NCBI RefSeq assembly: GCF_001577305.1 | Contig: NZ_CP014518.1 | Location: forward strand, 1,674,001-1,738,000 | Direction: 5' to 3' | DNA: 64,000 nucleotides | From: Sinomonas atrocyanea | Lineage (GTDB): Bacteria > Actinomycetota > Actinomycetes > Actinomycetales > Micrococcaceae | In this document: positions 40,757 through 50,140 of the stretch, piece by piece | Layout of the letters: each line of letters begins with the position of its first letter | How positions within the stretch are numbered: the first letter of the stretch is position 1 | The notes under the pieces: model-generated | What the model saw: the letters and a program-made list of their open reading frames with translations, nothing else | What the model was told of the DNA's origin: nothing | Databases searched by the model: none | Program-made: the position numbers and the translations under genes

Positions 40757-42032
40757 GGCCGTCGCCGAGGGCACGCGCGGCTACGCGTCGCAGGACACGC
40801 AGCGCTGGGTCGAGGAACCGACCAAGAAGTCCTACCGCAGCGACTTCGAGCGGGACAGGGCCCGCGTCCTCCACTCGTCCGCCCTGCGCCGGCTCGGGGC
40901 GAAGACGCAGGTCGTCGCACCGGACACCGATGACTTCGTCCGCACCAGGCTGACCCATTCGCTCGAGGTCGCCCAGGTCGGCCGCGAGCTCGGGCGCGTC
41001 CTGGGATGCGATCCGGACGTCGTCGACGCGGCGTGCCTGAGCCACGACCTCGGCCACCCGCCGTTCGGCCACAACGGCGAGAGCGCCCTGAACGACATCG
41101 CCCACGCCATCGGCGGCTTCGAGGGCAACGCCCAGACCCTCCGCCTGCTGACGCGGCTCGAGCCGAAGGTCCTCGACGCCGCAGGGCGCCCCGCCGGGCT
41201 GAACCTGACGCGCGCGAGCCTGGACGCCGCGTGCAAGTACCCCTGGACCGCCGTCGACGCGCCGCTGGTCCACGGCCATCGCACCAGCAAGTTCGGCGCG
41301 TACGAGGACGACCTCCCGATCTTCTCCTGGATCAGGGACGGCGCCCCCACCGGGCGGTCGTGCATCGAAGCCCAGGTCATGGACCTCTCGGACGACATCG
41401 CCTACTCGGTCCACGACGTCGAGGACGCGATCGTGGCCGGGAAGTTCCAGCTGCGCTGGATGGAGAACCCGGACCACCGCGCCCGGGTCATCGGCTACAC
41501 CCAGCAGTGGTACCTGCCGCACAGCGACGCCGCCGCCATCGACGCGGCGCTCGCCCGGCTCGAGGCGACCCCTGTGTGGGTCCGCGAGGCGGACGGCTCG
41601 CGGAGGTCCATGGCCGCGCTGAAGAACATGACGAGCCAGCTGATCGGGCGCTTCTGCGACAGCGCGCTCGCGCTGACCAGGGCCGCCTACGGGTCGGCGC
41701 CGCTCACGCGGTACAACGGCGAGGTCATGGTCCCGGAGGAGACGGTCCTGGAGATCGCGGTCATGAAGGGCCTCGCGACCACCTTCGTCATGACCACCGA
41801 CCACCGGCAGCCTATCTACGAGCGTCAGCGCGAGGTCCTGCACGCCCTCGTCACCGCCCTGAGCGCCACCGGCGAGCGGCATCTCGAGCCGATGTTCGCC
41901 GCGGACTGGCGCGCTGCGGAGGACGACGGCGCGCGCCTGCGCGTCATCGTGGACCAGGTCGCCTCGCTCACGGACGGCTCCGCGCTGGCCTGGTACGAGC
42001 GCCTCGTGGGGAGCCTGCCGAGCCTGTGGTGA
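40749..42032 (+). CDS. dgt: Deoxyguanosinetriphosphate triphosphohydrolase-like protein
   Basis: A 427-residue HD-domain phosphohydrolase that splits dGTP (or other dNTPs) to nucleoside and tripolyphosphate. Metal motif: TRLTHSLEV...SHDLGHPPFGHNGE, then QVMDLSDDIAYSVHDVEDA. GTG 40749 lies inside the end of dusB, and dnaG follows after 52 bp. The dus-dgt-dnaG order links nucleotide supply and replication. Confidence 0.92.
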   Translation: MAEAVAEGTRGYASQDTQRWVEEPTKKSYRSDFERDRARVLHSSALRRLGAKTQVVAPDTDDFVRTRLTHSLEVAQVGRELGRVLGCDPDVVDAACLSHDLGHPPFGHNGESALNDIAHAIGGFEGNAQTLRLLTRLEPKVLDAAGRPAGLNLTRASLDAACKYPWTAVDAPLVHGHRTSKFGAYEDDLPIFSWIRDGAPTGRSCIEAQVMDLSDDIAYSVHDVEDAIVAGKFQLRWMENPDHRARVIGYTQQWYLPHSDAAAIDAALARLEATPVWVREADGSRRSMAALKNMTSQLIGRFCDSALALTRAAYGSAPLTRYNGEVMVPEETVLEIAVMKGLATTFVMTTDHRQPIYERQREVLHALVTALSATGERHLEPMFAADWRAAEDDGARLRVIVDQVASLTDGSALAWYERLVGSLPSLW

Positions 42033-42084
42033 GCCCCGAAGATGCCGGGCAAGGACTGACGGCGGCAGTGGCTAAGGTAGATCC

Positions 42085-43986
42085 GTGGCTGGCCTGATCA
42101 AATCCGAGGACATCGCGGAAGTCCGCGCGCGCACGGACATCAGGGAGGTCGTCGACGGCTACGTGACCCTCAAGGGAGCGGGCATCGGCTCGTGGAAGGG
42201 CCTGTGCCCCTTCCACGACGAGCGCAGCCCCTCCTTCCACGTCCGCCCGCAGGTGGGCACCTATCACTGCTTCGGCTGCGGCGAGAGCGGCGACGTCATC
42301 AGCTTCCTGATGAAGATGGACCACACCGCGTTCGCCGAGACCGTGGAGAAGCTCGCGGCGCGCATCGGCTACGAGCTGCACTACGAGGAGGGCGCCGGCC
42401 CCCGGCGCGAGGAGGTCGGGCGTCGGCAGCGGCTGCTCGACGCCCACAAGATCGCCGCCGAATTCTTCCAGGCGCAGCTGCTGACGCCCGCAGCCGCGGC
42501 CGGGCGGCAGTTCCTGTTCGAGCGCGGCTTCGAGCGCAACGTCGCGGAGCAGTTCGGCGTCGGCTTCGCCCCCCAGGGGTGGGACTCCCTCCTGAAGCAC
42601 CTGAGGTCCAAGGGCTTCCGCGACGACGAGCTCAAGCTGACGGGCATGTTCTCTGAAGGCAACCGTGGCCTCTACGACCGCTTCCGCGGCCGGCTCATCT
42701 GGCCCATCCGGGACATCACGGGGGACGTGATCGGGTTCGGCGCCCGCCGCCTCTTCGAGGACGACCAGGGGCCCAAGTACCTCAACACCCCGGAGACGAC
42801 GCTCTACAAGAAGTCGCAGGTCCTCTACGGGATCGACCTCGCCAAGCGCAACATCGCCAAGAAGCGCCAGCTGGTCGTCGTCGAGGGCTACACCGACGTC
42901 ATGGCCTGCCACCTCGCCGGCGTCGACACGGCGGTGGCCAGCTGCGGGACCGCGTTCGGCGCCGAGCACATCAAGGTCGCCCGCCGGCTCCTCTCCGACG
43001 ACGGCACCGGGGGAGAAGTCGTCTTCACCTTCGACGGCGACGCCGCCGGCCAGAAGGCGGCGCTCAAGGCCTTCGATGAGGACCAGCGCTTCGTGGCCCA
43101 GACCTACGTGGCCGTCGAGCCGAGCGGCATGGACCCGTGCGAGCTGCGCCAGCACCGCGGCGACGCGGCGGTGGTCCAGCTCATCGGGACGCGGCGCCCG
43201 CTCTTCGAGTTCGCGATCCAGGCCACGCTCCGCAAGCACAACCTCGACTCGGTCGAGGGCCGGGTGTCGGCCCTGCGCGAGGCCGCTCCCGTCGTCGCCC
43301 AGATCCGCGACCCGGCGATCCGTCCCGCCTATGCCCGGGAGCTCGCGAAGTGGCTGGGGGTGCCCCTTGAGGACGTCACGCGGGCGGTGCAGTCGGCAGC
43401 CCGGCGGGGCGCGCCGTCGTCCGCGCCGCGCCAGGGACCGTCCCAGCAGGAGGGCCCCGCGCACGACGGCGACGGCGCGGCCCCCGCCGCCTTCTCGCCG
43501 GCCGCGTGGCGGCCGGACCCGCGCGACCCGGTCGCGGTCATGGAGCGCCAGGCACTCGAGGTCGTGCTGCAGCAGCCCCAGATGCTCGCCGACTCGGCCT
43601 GGACCGAGTTCGCCGCGGCGCGGTTCGCCGCGCCCGCCCACGCGGCCCTCCACGCCGCCATCGTGGCCGCGGGCAGGCCGGCGCCGCAGGAGCCGACCGC
43701 CGGCTGGATCGAACGGGTGCGCCACGAGCTGCCCGAGGCCCTGCGGCCCCTCATGGCCGAACTCGCCGTGACCCCGCTGCCGGCCACGACCGAGGAGTCC
43801 CTCGAGAGGTACTGCCGGGACATCCTCGCGGGGCTCGCCGAGCTCCAGATCACCGCCCAGAAGGCCGAGATGATGGGCCAGCTGCAGCGACTCGGCCCCG
43901 ACAGCCCGCCGGAGGAGTACCAGCGGCTCAACCGGGCGCTGCTGGACCTCGAGCTGCGCCGCAGGGCCCTCCGTTCGCCCGACTGA
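42085..43986 (+). CDS. dnaG: DNA primase
   Basis: 633 residues. The CHC2 zinc ribbon is GLCPFHDERSPSF (Cys41, His44) with YHCFGCGESGD. The catalytic core follows, with the TOPRIM domain VVVEGYTDVMACHLAG and FTFDGDAAGQKA. The C-terminal region binds helicase DnaB. GTG start; TAAGGT at 42073-42078 is exactly at -12 to -7, so it is probably leaderless even though dgt is upstream. Confidence 0.96.
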   Translation: MAGLIKSEDIAEVRARTDIREVVDGYVTLKGAGIGSWKGLCPFHDERSPSFHVRPQVGTYHCFGCGESGDVISFLMKMDHTAFAETVEKLAARIGYELHYEEGAGPRREEVGRRQRLLDAHKIAAEFFQAQLLTPAAAAGRQFLFERGFERNVAEQFGVGFAPQGWDSLLKHLRSKGFRDDELKLTGMFSEGNRGLYDRFRGRLIWPIRDITGDVIGFGARRLFEDDQGPKYLNTPETTLYKKSQVLYGIDLAKRNIAKKRQLVVVEGYTDVMACHLAGVDTAVASCGTAFGAEHIKVARRLLSDDGTGGEVVFTFDGDAAGQKAALKAFDEDQRFVAQTYVAVEPSGMDPCELRQHRGDAAVVQLIGTRRPLFEFAIQATLRKHNLDSVEGRVSALREAAPVVAQIRDPAIRPAYARELAKWLGVPLEDVTRAVQSAARRGAPSSAPRQGPSQQEGPAHDGDGAAPAAFSPAAWRPDPRDPVAVMERQALEVVLQQPQMLADSAWTEFAAARFAAPAHAALHAAIVAAGRPAPQEPTAGWIERVRHELPEALRPLMAELAVTPLPATTEESLERYCRDILAGLAELQITAQKAEMMGQLQRLGPDSPPEEYQRLNRALLDLELRRRALRSPD

Positions 43987-44069
43987 TCGGCCCGGAGGGC
44001 GCGTCGCGGCGGCCCCGGGCGCCGATTTCGCTCGAAGCGCGCGCCCTGATAGGGTAGAACCCGCTGCAA

Positions 44070-44145
44070 TCCCCCGTAGCTCAATTGGCAGAGCATTCGA
44101 CTGTTAATCGAAGGGTTACTGGTTCGAGTCCAGTCGGGGGAGCCA
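44070..44145 (+). tRNA. tRNA-Asn (GTT), copy 1
   Basis: A 76-nt cloverleaf with a 7-bp TCCCCCG/CGGGGGA acceptor, anticodon GTT in CTGTTAA, the TTCGAGT T-loop and an encoded CCA. TAGGGT at 44050-44055 is a probable -10. Confidence 0.97.
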
Positions 44146-44156
44146 CTTGCAGCCAT

Positions 44157-44232
44157 TCCCCCGTAGCTCAATTGGCAGAGCATTCGACTGTTAATCGAAG
44201 GGTTACTGGTTCGAGTCCAGTCGGGGGAGCCA
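44157..44232 (+). tRNA. tRNA-Asn (GTT), copy 2
   Basis: Identical to copy 1 over all 76 nt including CCA, 11 nt downstream. A local tandem duplication, probably co-transcribed. Confidence 0.97.
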
Positions 44233-44293
44233 TGGTGTGCGCCACCGGCCGGAAGGCCGGTGCAGCGCCGCCCGCGGCCTCTATCATGAACGT

Positions 44294-44722
44294 ATGCCCG
44301 AGCCGTCGGCTTCCCTCCCGGCAGGGTGGACACGCTATGAGGGTCCACTCCTGACCGTGTGGCGCGCCCGGTTCGAGAGCGTGTACGGCGAGGGGTCCGC
44401 CGCTGGGTTCAGTGACGGCATACTGCTGCGGGACCATCGCCGCCCCATCGCCCAGTGGGTCAACTTCGCCCTCAGGTCTGCGGTCCTGGTCGCCCCCGAG
44501 ACGCCCGCGGGGTGGCCCGTCCAGCGCTTTGCGATCTACTACGCACCCCCGCGCGAGGGATTCGAGACCATCCGGACCGAACGCCACGAGTGGCTCCCGC
44601 GCGGCCCCCGCGGCTCGGCCACCGACACCGACGCCTTCGACGCCGCGGTCCACGCTGCCGAGCAGTTCCTGCAGGTCGAGGCGGCCTTCGGTGCGCTCGG
44701 GACCGGGAGCGCACCCGGCTGA
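44294..44722 (+). CDS. Conserved protein of unknown function
   Basis: 142 residues, not recognised. Soluble, with PAGWTRYEGPLLTVWRARFE, HRRPIAQWVNFALRS and VQRFAIYYAPPREGFE. TATCAT at 44282-44287 is exactly at -12 to -7 of ATG 44294, which fixes the start as leaderless. It begins 61 bp after the second tRNA-Asn. Confidence 0.75.
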   Translation: MPEPSASLPAGWTRYEGPLLTVWRARFESVYGEGSAAGFSDGILLRDHRRPIAQWVNFALRSAVLVAPETPAGWPVQRFAIYYAPPREGFETIRTERHEWLPRGPRGSATDTDAFDAAVHAAEQFLQVEAAFGALGTGSAPG

Positions 44723-44824
44723 GGCCGGCTGCGCGGCGGCGGCCTTCCGCGCGTCCCCGGGTGGTAGTTTGGTCACGGATTGCGCCTCGCGCGTTCTGGA
44801 CCGACTGGAAGGAACCCGACGACG

Positions 44825-45694
44825 ATGAGTGGACGCCACAGCATGCCGGACGATCGGCGGCCGAAACTGGCGGCTCTGCCGGACCTCGCAGGCCAGGCCG
44901 CACGGCTCGCACCGCGCCAGCTGAACGATGAGCTGACGCTCGCGAAGATCGAAATGAAGCAGAGGGGGAAGCAGGCCGGCATCGGTGCCGGCCTGTTCGG
45001 TGTGGCGCTCGTGTTCCTCGGGCTCCTCGTGATCGCGCTCGTCGTGGCGGCGATCCTGGGCCTCGCCACCGTGATGCCGGGCTGGCTCGCGGCACTCGTG
45101 GTGAGTGCTGCCTTCCTCGTGATCCTGGCGATCGCGGCGCTCATCGGGCTCCGCTGGGTCAAGAAGGCCATGCCGCTCGTCCCGGCCGACGCCATCCGCG
45201 GGCTGCGGTACGACGTCGGCATCGTGACCGAGGGCCGCAGCTTCGACCCGCGCCTGCTCGACCCCTCCACGATCCAGTACAAGCGCGCCCAGGCCACCAA
45301 GGAGGCCGAGAAGGCGCGGCAGCAGCTGGAGAAGGAGGCCCAGGACCGGGCCCACGGCAAGGTCAAGCTCCCGACCCCCACTGAGGCCGAGCTGCGCGAA
45401 CGCCTCGCCAAGCGCCGCGAGCATCTCCTCGACGTCCGCGAGGGACTTGTCGCCGAGATGGACGTCAAGCGCCAGGCCGGCTACCTCGCGGATGATGTGC
45501 GCTCGGCGCTGGCCGGCGCCTCCGGCCGCAGCCCCTTCGCGAAGGGCGCCCCGGGCGCCCAGCACAACGAGGACGCCGCGCGCCGCGGCGCCGAGGCAGC
45601 CGAGATGATCCGGGAGCGCTGGGCGCCCCTGACGGTCTTCACCGTCTCGGCGACTGCGTTCGTCGTCTTCCTGCGCAAGCTGGTCAAGAGCTGA
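44825..45694 (+). CDS. Actinobacterial Holin-X (DUF1469-like) membrane protein
   Basis: 289 residues. Two close membrane helices, GLFGVALVFLGLLVIALVVA and LAALVVSAAFLVILAIAALI, follow an ELTLAKIEMKQRGKQAGIG stretch typical of the putative holin superfamily III. A basic, coiled-coil tail follows (about residues 170-215), then a last hydrophobic segment at the C-terminus. ATG 44825 has GGAAGGA upstream. No lysis genes or prophage are nearby, so a housekeeping envelope role is more likely than holin activity. Confidence 0.75.
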   Translation: MSGRHSMPDDRRPKLAALPDLAGQAARLAPRQLNDELTLAKIEMKQRGKQAGIGAGLFGVALVFLGLLVIALVVAAILGLATVMPGWLAALVVSAAFLVILAIAALIGLRWVKKAMPLVPADAIRGLRYDVGIVTEGRSFDPRLLDPSTIQYKRAQATKEAEKARQQLEKEAQDRAHGKVKLPTPTEAELRERLAKRREHLLDVREGLVAEMDVKRQAGYLADDVRSALAGASGRSPFAKGAPGAQHNEDAARRGAEAAEMIRERWAPLTVFTVSATAFVVFLRKLVKS

Positions 45695-45783
45695 TCGGCC
45701 GGGGGAGCTCGAGTGCACGGCAGTACGTCGGCCGTGGGGGGAACGGAAGCGATGCGGGGGCATGAGCGGGCGGAGCGGTCCCC

Positions 45784-46425
45784 GTGAGGCTCTTCAATGC
45801 CGGTGCGCGTCCGGGCCGCGGTCAGACCGAGACGGACGCGGTCCTGACCCTGCCGAACGTCATCACCATCCTGCGCTTCCTCGGCGTGCCGCTGTTCATG
45901 TGGCTCGTCCTCGGACCGCGGGAGTACGGGTGGGCCGTTGTGGTGCTCGCCGTCATGGGGAGCACTGACTGGGTCGACGGGTACATCGCGCGGCGGCTCG
46001 GGCAGACCTCGACCCTCGGGCGCGTCCTCGACCCCGCAGCGGACCGGCTCGCGCTCCTCGCCGTCGCCCTCACGCTCGTGCTTGCCGGGGTCGTCCAGTG
46101 GTGGTACCTCGCCGCGCTCCTCGTGCCCGATGTCGCCCTCGGCATCGCGTCCCTCTTCTACTTCCACAGCCACCCCGACCTGCCGGTGTCCAAGGTCGGC
46201 AAGGTCCGCACCGCCCTGCTCCTCGTGGGGACCCCGCTCCTCGTCCTCTCCAAGCTCGCCCTGCCGGGCGCCTCGCTGTACTCGGCCGTGGCGTGGTCCC
46301 TCCTCGTGCTCGGCCTGCTCGGACACTGGGTCGCGGCCATGGACTACTTCCGGGCGATCGTCGTCAAGGGACGGCCGATCCGGAAGGGCCGGCGCGGAGA
46401 CGGCGGCAGGGAGGCGGGGCGCTGA
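45784..46425 (+). CDS. CDP-alcohol phosphatidyltransferase
   Basis: 213 residues with about five membrane helices. The full family motif is in DWVDGYIARRLGQTSTLGRV followed by LDPAADR. It joins a CDP-activated lipid to an alcohol such as glycerol phosphate or inositol phosphate. GTG start. The next gene overlaps its stop by 1 bp (TGATG), and a GT4 glycosyltransferase follows, suggesting envelope lipid or glycolipid synthesis. Confidence 0.88.
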   Translation: MRLFNAGARPGRGQTETDAVLTLPNVITILRFLGVPLFMWLVLGPREYGWAVVVLAVMGSTDWVDGYIARRLGQTSTLGRVLDPAADRLALLAVALTLVLAGVVQWWYLAALLVPDVALGIASLFYFHSHPDLPVSKVGKVRTALLLVGTPLLVLSKLALPGASLYSAVAWSLLVLGLLGHWVAAMDYFRAIVVKGRPIRKGRRGDGGREAGR

Positions 46426-47357
46426 TGGTGTGGTTCGCCGTGGTCCTCGCGGTCCTGGGCGCCTTCTTCCTCGCCATCGGAGCCCAGCGCCAGGGAAGCG
46501 CCGTGAAGGCCGACATGGGAGGCCTCGCGCTCAGCTCCCGCGGGTTCGTCCGCCTCGTGAGGAACCCGCGCTGGATCCTCGGGCTGGCGCTGCTCGGGGC
46601 GGGAATGCTCTGCAACATGGTCGCGCTCGTCTCGGCGCCGCTCACGGTCATCCAGCCGATCGGCGCCATCGCGCTCGTCATCACCACCGTGGTCAATTCG
46701 AAGGACCAGGGGATCACGATCAACCGGCCCACCGTCGTCGCCATCAGCGCCTGTGTCACGGGCTCGGCCCTGTTCGTGCTCCTCGCCGTGAACGCGACCG
46801 TCGAGAACCACCATGTGGGGCCGGACGCCGAGCTCGCCATCGTCCTGCTGCTCGCGCTCGCCGTGGGGATCTTCGGCTCCCTCGCCGCGATGTTCCGCCA
46901 CCGGCTCGGTGCGTTCGTCTACATCCTCGGAGCCGGGGTGCTGTTCGGGTTCGTCGCGGTCCTGACCCGGATCATCGGCCGCGACCTCCTCGCAGCCAAC
47001 GGCCAGTTCCTGCTCAACGTCCAGTGGTACTCGGTGGTCGCGATCGCCGCGGCCGGGGGACTCGGTTCGTGGTTCGTCCAGAATGCCTACTCGTCCGGTC
47101 CGCCCGATCTCGTCATCGCGGGCCTGACTGTCATCGACCCGATCGTGGGCATCGCGATCGGCATCACGATCCTCGGTGAGCTGCGTCCCGATGTGCCGCC
47201 AGTGCTCGCGGTGTCCATGGGTGCGGCCGCGGTCGTTGCTATCGTGGGGGTCATTGCCCTGTCCCGGCACCACCCCGAGGTCGCGAAGCGGAGAAAGGAC
47301 GCCGCCCGTGAACTCCGCGGAGGATCCGGGCCCGATGCACGTTCCCACGCCGGCTGA
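46425..47357 (+). CDS. DMT-family membrane transporter
   Basis: 310 residues with nine or ten membrane helices. It begins VWFAVVLAVLGAFFLAIGAQ and contains PLTVIQPIGAIALVITTVVN, a feature of NIPA/EamA-like proteins. No substrate is evident. Coupled to the CDP-alcohol transferase by TGATG. Confidence 0.8.
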   Translation: MVWFAVVLAVLGAFFLAIGAQRQGSAVKADMGGLALSSRGFVRLVRNPRWILGLALLGAGMLCNMVALVSAPLTVIQPIGAIALVITTVVNSKDQGITINRPTVVAISACVTGSALFVLLAVNATVENHHVGPDAELAIVLLLALAVGIFGSLAAMFRHRLGAFVYILGAGVLFGFVAVLTRIIGRDLLAANGQFLLNVQWYSVVAIAAAGGLGSWFVQNAYSSGPPDLVIAGLTVIDPIVGIAIGITILGELRPDVPPVLAVSMGAAAVVAIVGVIALSRHHPEVAKRRKDAARELRGGSGPDARSHAG

Positions 47358-47420
47358 TGCGCCCGCCGCCGCCGGCACCGCGGGCCGGAACCGCCGGCCT
47401 GCCCGACCAGGAGAGCCCTC

Positions 47421-48638
47421 GTGACACTGCCTGACTCCGACACGGACCTGACCAGCAAGCCACTGACGATCCTCATCGGTGCCGACACCTACCCGCCGCA
47501 CGTCAACGGCGCCGCGCAGTTCGGCTACCGCCTCGCCAAGGGCATGACCGCTCGCGGGCACCACGTCCACGTCGCCGCCGTGCGTTCCGACAAGGGCAAG
47601 AGCTTCACCGAGGTGCGACCCGAGGCCACCGTGCACCGCCTCCGCTCCCACTCCGTGCCCACCCACGAGTACTGGCGCATCGTGTTCCCCTGGGAGGTCA
47701 AGAAGGAGATCGCGCTTCTGTTCGACCACGTCCAGCCGGACGTCGTGCACATCCAGAGCCACTACATGATCGGCGAGCACGTCCTGTACGAGGCGGTCAG
47801 GCGCGGTATCCGCGTAGTTGCGACGAACCACTTCATGCCGGAGAACCTCAATCCGTTCCTGCCCTTCCCGCAGTGGTTCATCGACATCATCGGCCGGCAG
47901 TCGTGGAAGGACATGGGCAAGGTCATGGGCCAGGCCGACGTCGTCACGACACCCACGCCGCTCGCGGCGAAGGCGATGCACGACCACGCGTTCCTGACCG
48001 ACGTCCTGCCGCTCTCCAATGGCATCGACATCGCCGCCTACGAGCCGCGGCCAGACGAGGTCGTCCAGAAGAACCCGTACCCGACGGTGCTGTTCGCCGG
48101 CCGGCTGGCCGAGGAGAAGCACGTGGACGTGCTCATCAGGGCCATCGCGAAGACGCCCGCCGAGCTCAACGTGCACCTCGAGATCGTCGGCGGGGGAGAG
48201 GTGCGCCCCTCCCTCGAGAAGCTCGTGGAGAGTCTCGGCGTGCGCGACCGCGTGCGGTTCCTCGGGCTCGCCCCCGACGACGAGCTGCGGCTCGCGTACC
48301 TGCGCGCCGACCTCTTCTGCATGCCCGGCACCGCCGAGCTCCAGTCCCTCGTCACGCTCGAGGCGATGAGCGCCTCGACCCCCGTGGTCCTCGCGAATGC
48401 CATGGCGCTGCCGCACCTCGTGGCCGACGGCGAGAACGGCTATCTCTTCACGCCCAATGACAGCGACGACCTTGCCTCGAAGATCACCGCCGTGCTCGGC
48501 TTGCCGGAGCAGGAGCAGGCCCGCATGGGCGCGGAGAGCCACCGCATGGTACAGAAGCACGGCATCAAGGCGACGCTGGACACCTTCGAGGCCCTCTACC
48601 GCGGGACGGACCTGGGCGGCGACCTGGCCCGGGCGTAG
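47421..48638 (+). CDS. GT4-family glycosyltransferase
   Basis: 405 residues of GT-B fold: ILIGADTYPPHVNGAAQFGY, VHIQSHYMIGEHVLYEAVRR, then VLFAGRLAEEKHVDVLIRAI and LEIVGGGEVRPSLEKLV, and the E-x7-E-like PGTAELQSLVTLEAMSAS. It resembles mannosyltransferases that glycosylate phosphatidylinositol or diacylglycerol. Placed after CDP-alcohol transferase and DMT genes. GTG start after CAGGAG. Confidence 0.87.
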   Translation: MTLPDSDTDLTSKPLTILIGADTYPPHVNGAAQFGYRLAKGMTARGHHVHVAAVRSDKGKSFTEVRPEATVHRLRSHSVPTHEYWRIVFPWEVKKEIALLFDHVQPDVVHIQSHYMIGEHVLYEAVRRGIRVVATNHFMPENLNPFLPFPQWFIDIIGRQSWKDMGKVMGQADVVTTPTPLAAKAMHDHAFLTDVLPLSNGIDIAAYEPRPDEVVQKNPYPTVLFAGRLAEEKHVDVLIRAIAKTPAELNVHLEIVGGGEVRPSLEKLVESLGVRDRVRFLGLAPDDELRLAYLRADLFCMPGTAELQSLVTLEAMSASTPVVLANAMALPHLVADGENGYLFTPNDSDDLASKITAVLGLPEQEQARMGAESHRMVQKHGIKATLDTFEALYRGTDLGGDLARA

Positions 48639-48690
48639 TCCAGCGCCGCGGTGCCACTAGGATGAGATGGTCCTGCCAGCGCGGAGACGC

Positions 48691-48764
<74 letters not shown>

Positions 48765-48769
48765 CCCGC

Positions 48770-48801
48770 AAGGCCCGGAGCCACCAGTGGCTCCGGGCCT
48801 T
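48770..48801 (+). terminator. Terminator after the CAT-anticodon tRNA
   Basis: AAGGCCCGGAGCCA (48770-48783) pairs perfectly with TGGCTCCGGGCCTT (48788-48801). Confidence 0.85.
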
Positions 48802-48868
48802 CGGCGTCTCATCGCGCACCGTGCCGCGGGAAGACGGGTGTTGTGGGAACCGGGCAGGCAGCGTATGT

Positions 48869-48880
48869 TACTGACCAGTA
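48869..48880. promoter_or_regulatory. Candidate operator of the acyl-CoA dehydrogenase gene
   Basis: TACTGACCAGTA is a near-perfect palindrome; a related half TCAGTAG recurs at 48889-48895. It lies 36 bp before the start codon, as expected for a TetR-type repressor of fatty- or amino-acid catabolism. Confidence 0.45.
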
Positions 48881-48915
48881 GTTACCCATCAGTAGCATCA
48901 TGACCGGGAGACCCC

Positions 48916-50103
48916 ATGCCCCAGCACCGCACCGCGGCCGACCTTCCCTACGCCGACGGCGACTTCTACTCCTTCGAGGCCCTGCTTGCGGACAAGGAGC
49001 GCGACCGCCTCCACGAGGTGCGCGACTGGCTGGCCCGTGAGGTGGCACCGATCGCGGTCGACTGCTGGAACCGCGCCGAGTTTCCGCACGAGCTCGTCCC
49101 GCGGCTGGCGGAGCTCGACGTGATGAGCCCCATCCGCAGGCAGGGGCATTCGAGCCTGCTCGCCGGGCTCCTCCACGCCGAGTTCACGAGGGCCGACGCG
49201 TCGATCGCGACGTTCATGGGGGTCCATGACGGCCTCTTCACCGGCTCGATCGAGCTCCTCGCCTCCGAGGAACAGAAGGCGAAGTGGCTCCCGGAGGCGT
49301 ACACGCTGGAGAAGATCGGGGCGTTCGCGCTCACTGAGCCCCTGGGCGGCTCCGATGTCGCTGGCGGCACCCGGACCATCGCCCGAAGGGAGGGCGACGA
49401 GTGGGTGCTCAACGGCGCGAAGCGGTGGATCGGGAACGCGACCTTCTCCGACTGGGTCGTGGTCTTCGCCCGGGATGTCGCGGACGACCAGGTCAAGGGC
49501 TTCCTCGTCGACACCACCCTACCCGGCTACCGGGCGACCAGGATCGAGAACAAGATCGCACTGCGCACCGTGCAGAACGCGGACATCGTCCTGGAGGACG
49601 TCCGCGTCCCGGCCGAGTTCAAGCTCGCCCACGCCAACAGCTTCCGGGACACGAACAAGGTCCTCAAGGTCACCCGGCTCGCGGTCGCCTGGCAGGCGGT
49701 GGGCCAGCAGTTGGCGGCCTTCGACGTGGCGCGGCGGTACGCGGTGGAGCGCGAGCAGTTCGGCCGTCCCATCGCCTCCTTCCAGCTGGTCCAGGACCAA
49801 CTCGTGACCATCCTCGGCAATGTGGTGAGCTCGCTGGGCATGATGGTCCGACTCGCCCAGCTCGAGGATGCCGGGCAGGCCCGCGACGAGCAGTCCGCCC
49901 TTGCCAAGGCCTTCACCACGGCCCGGATGCGCGAGAGCGTCGCGATCGGCCGCAGCCTGCTCGGCGGCAATGGGATCGTGAGCGATTTCGGCATGGCCAA
50001 GGTGTTCGCCGACGCCGAGGCCATCTATTCCTACGAGGGCACCCACGAGATCAACACCCTCGTGACCGGCCGCGCGATCACCGGCATCTCCGCGATCGTC
50101 TGA
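48916..50103 (+). CDS. Acyl-CoA dehydrogenase, glutaryl-CoA dehydrogenase-like
   Basis: 395 residues: the all-helical N-domain, then FALTEPLGGSDVAGGTRT and WVLNGAKRWIGNA in the flavin-binding middle, and the catalytic Glu region IYSYEGTHEINTLVTGRAI at the C-terminus. The pattern TRLAVAWQAVG...RRYAVEREQFGRPI resembles GcdH. An FAD enzyme in beta-oxidation or lysine/tryptophan degradation. No ETF or CoA-transferase genes adjoin. GGGAG precedes the ATG. Confidence 0.87.
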   Translation: MPQHRTAADLPYADGDFYSFEALLADKERDRLHEVRDWLAREVAPIAVDCWNRAEFPHELVPRLAELDVMSPIRRQGHSSLLAGLLHAEFTRADASIATFMGVHDGLFTGSIELLASEEQKAKWLPEAYTLEKIGAFALTEPLGGSDVAGGTRTIARREGDEWVLNGAKRWIGNATFSDWVVVFARDVADDQVKGFLVDTTLPGYRATRIENKIALRTVQNADIVLEDVRVPAEFKLAHANSFRDTNKVLKVTRLAVAWQAVGQQLAAFDVARRYAVEREQFGRPIASFQLVQDQLVTILGNVVSSLGMMVRLAQLEDAGQARDEQSALAKAFTTARMRESVAIGRSLLGGNGIVSDFGMAKVFADAEAIYSYEGTHEINTLVTGRAITGISAIV

Positions 50104-50140
50104 CCCGCGGCGGGCGCTCGCCGCCGGTGCGGCGCCGGGC

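Noticed and set aside
44825..45694. Holin-like domain as a sign of a prophage
   Set aside because: No endolysin, structural or integrase genes nearby. This holin superfamily is chromosomal in most actinobacteria.
46344..48560. A 738-codon minus frame opposite the DMT and GT4 genes
   Set aside because: It is antisense to two recognisable genes, low-complexity and His/Asp/Arg-rich. A shadow.
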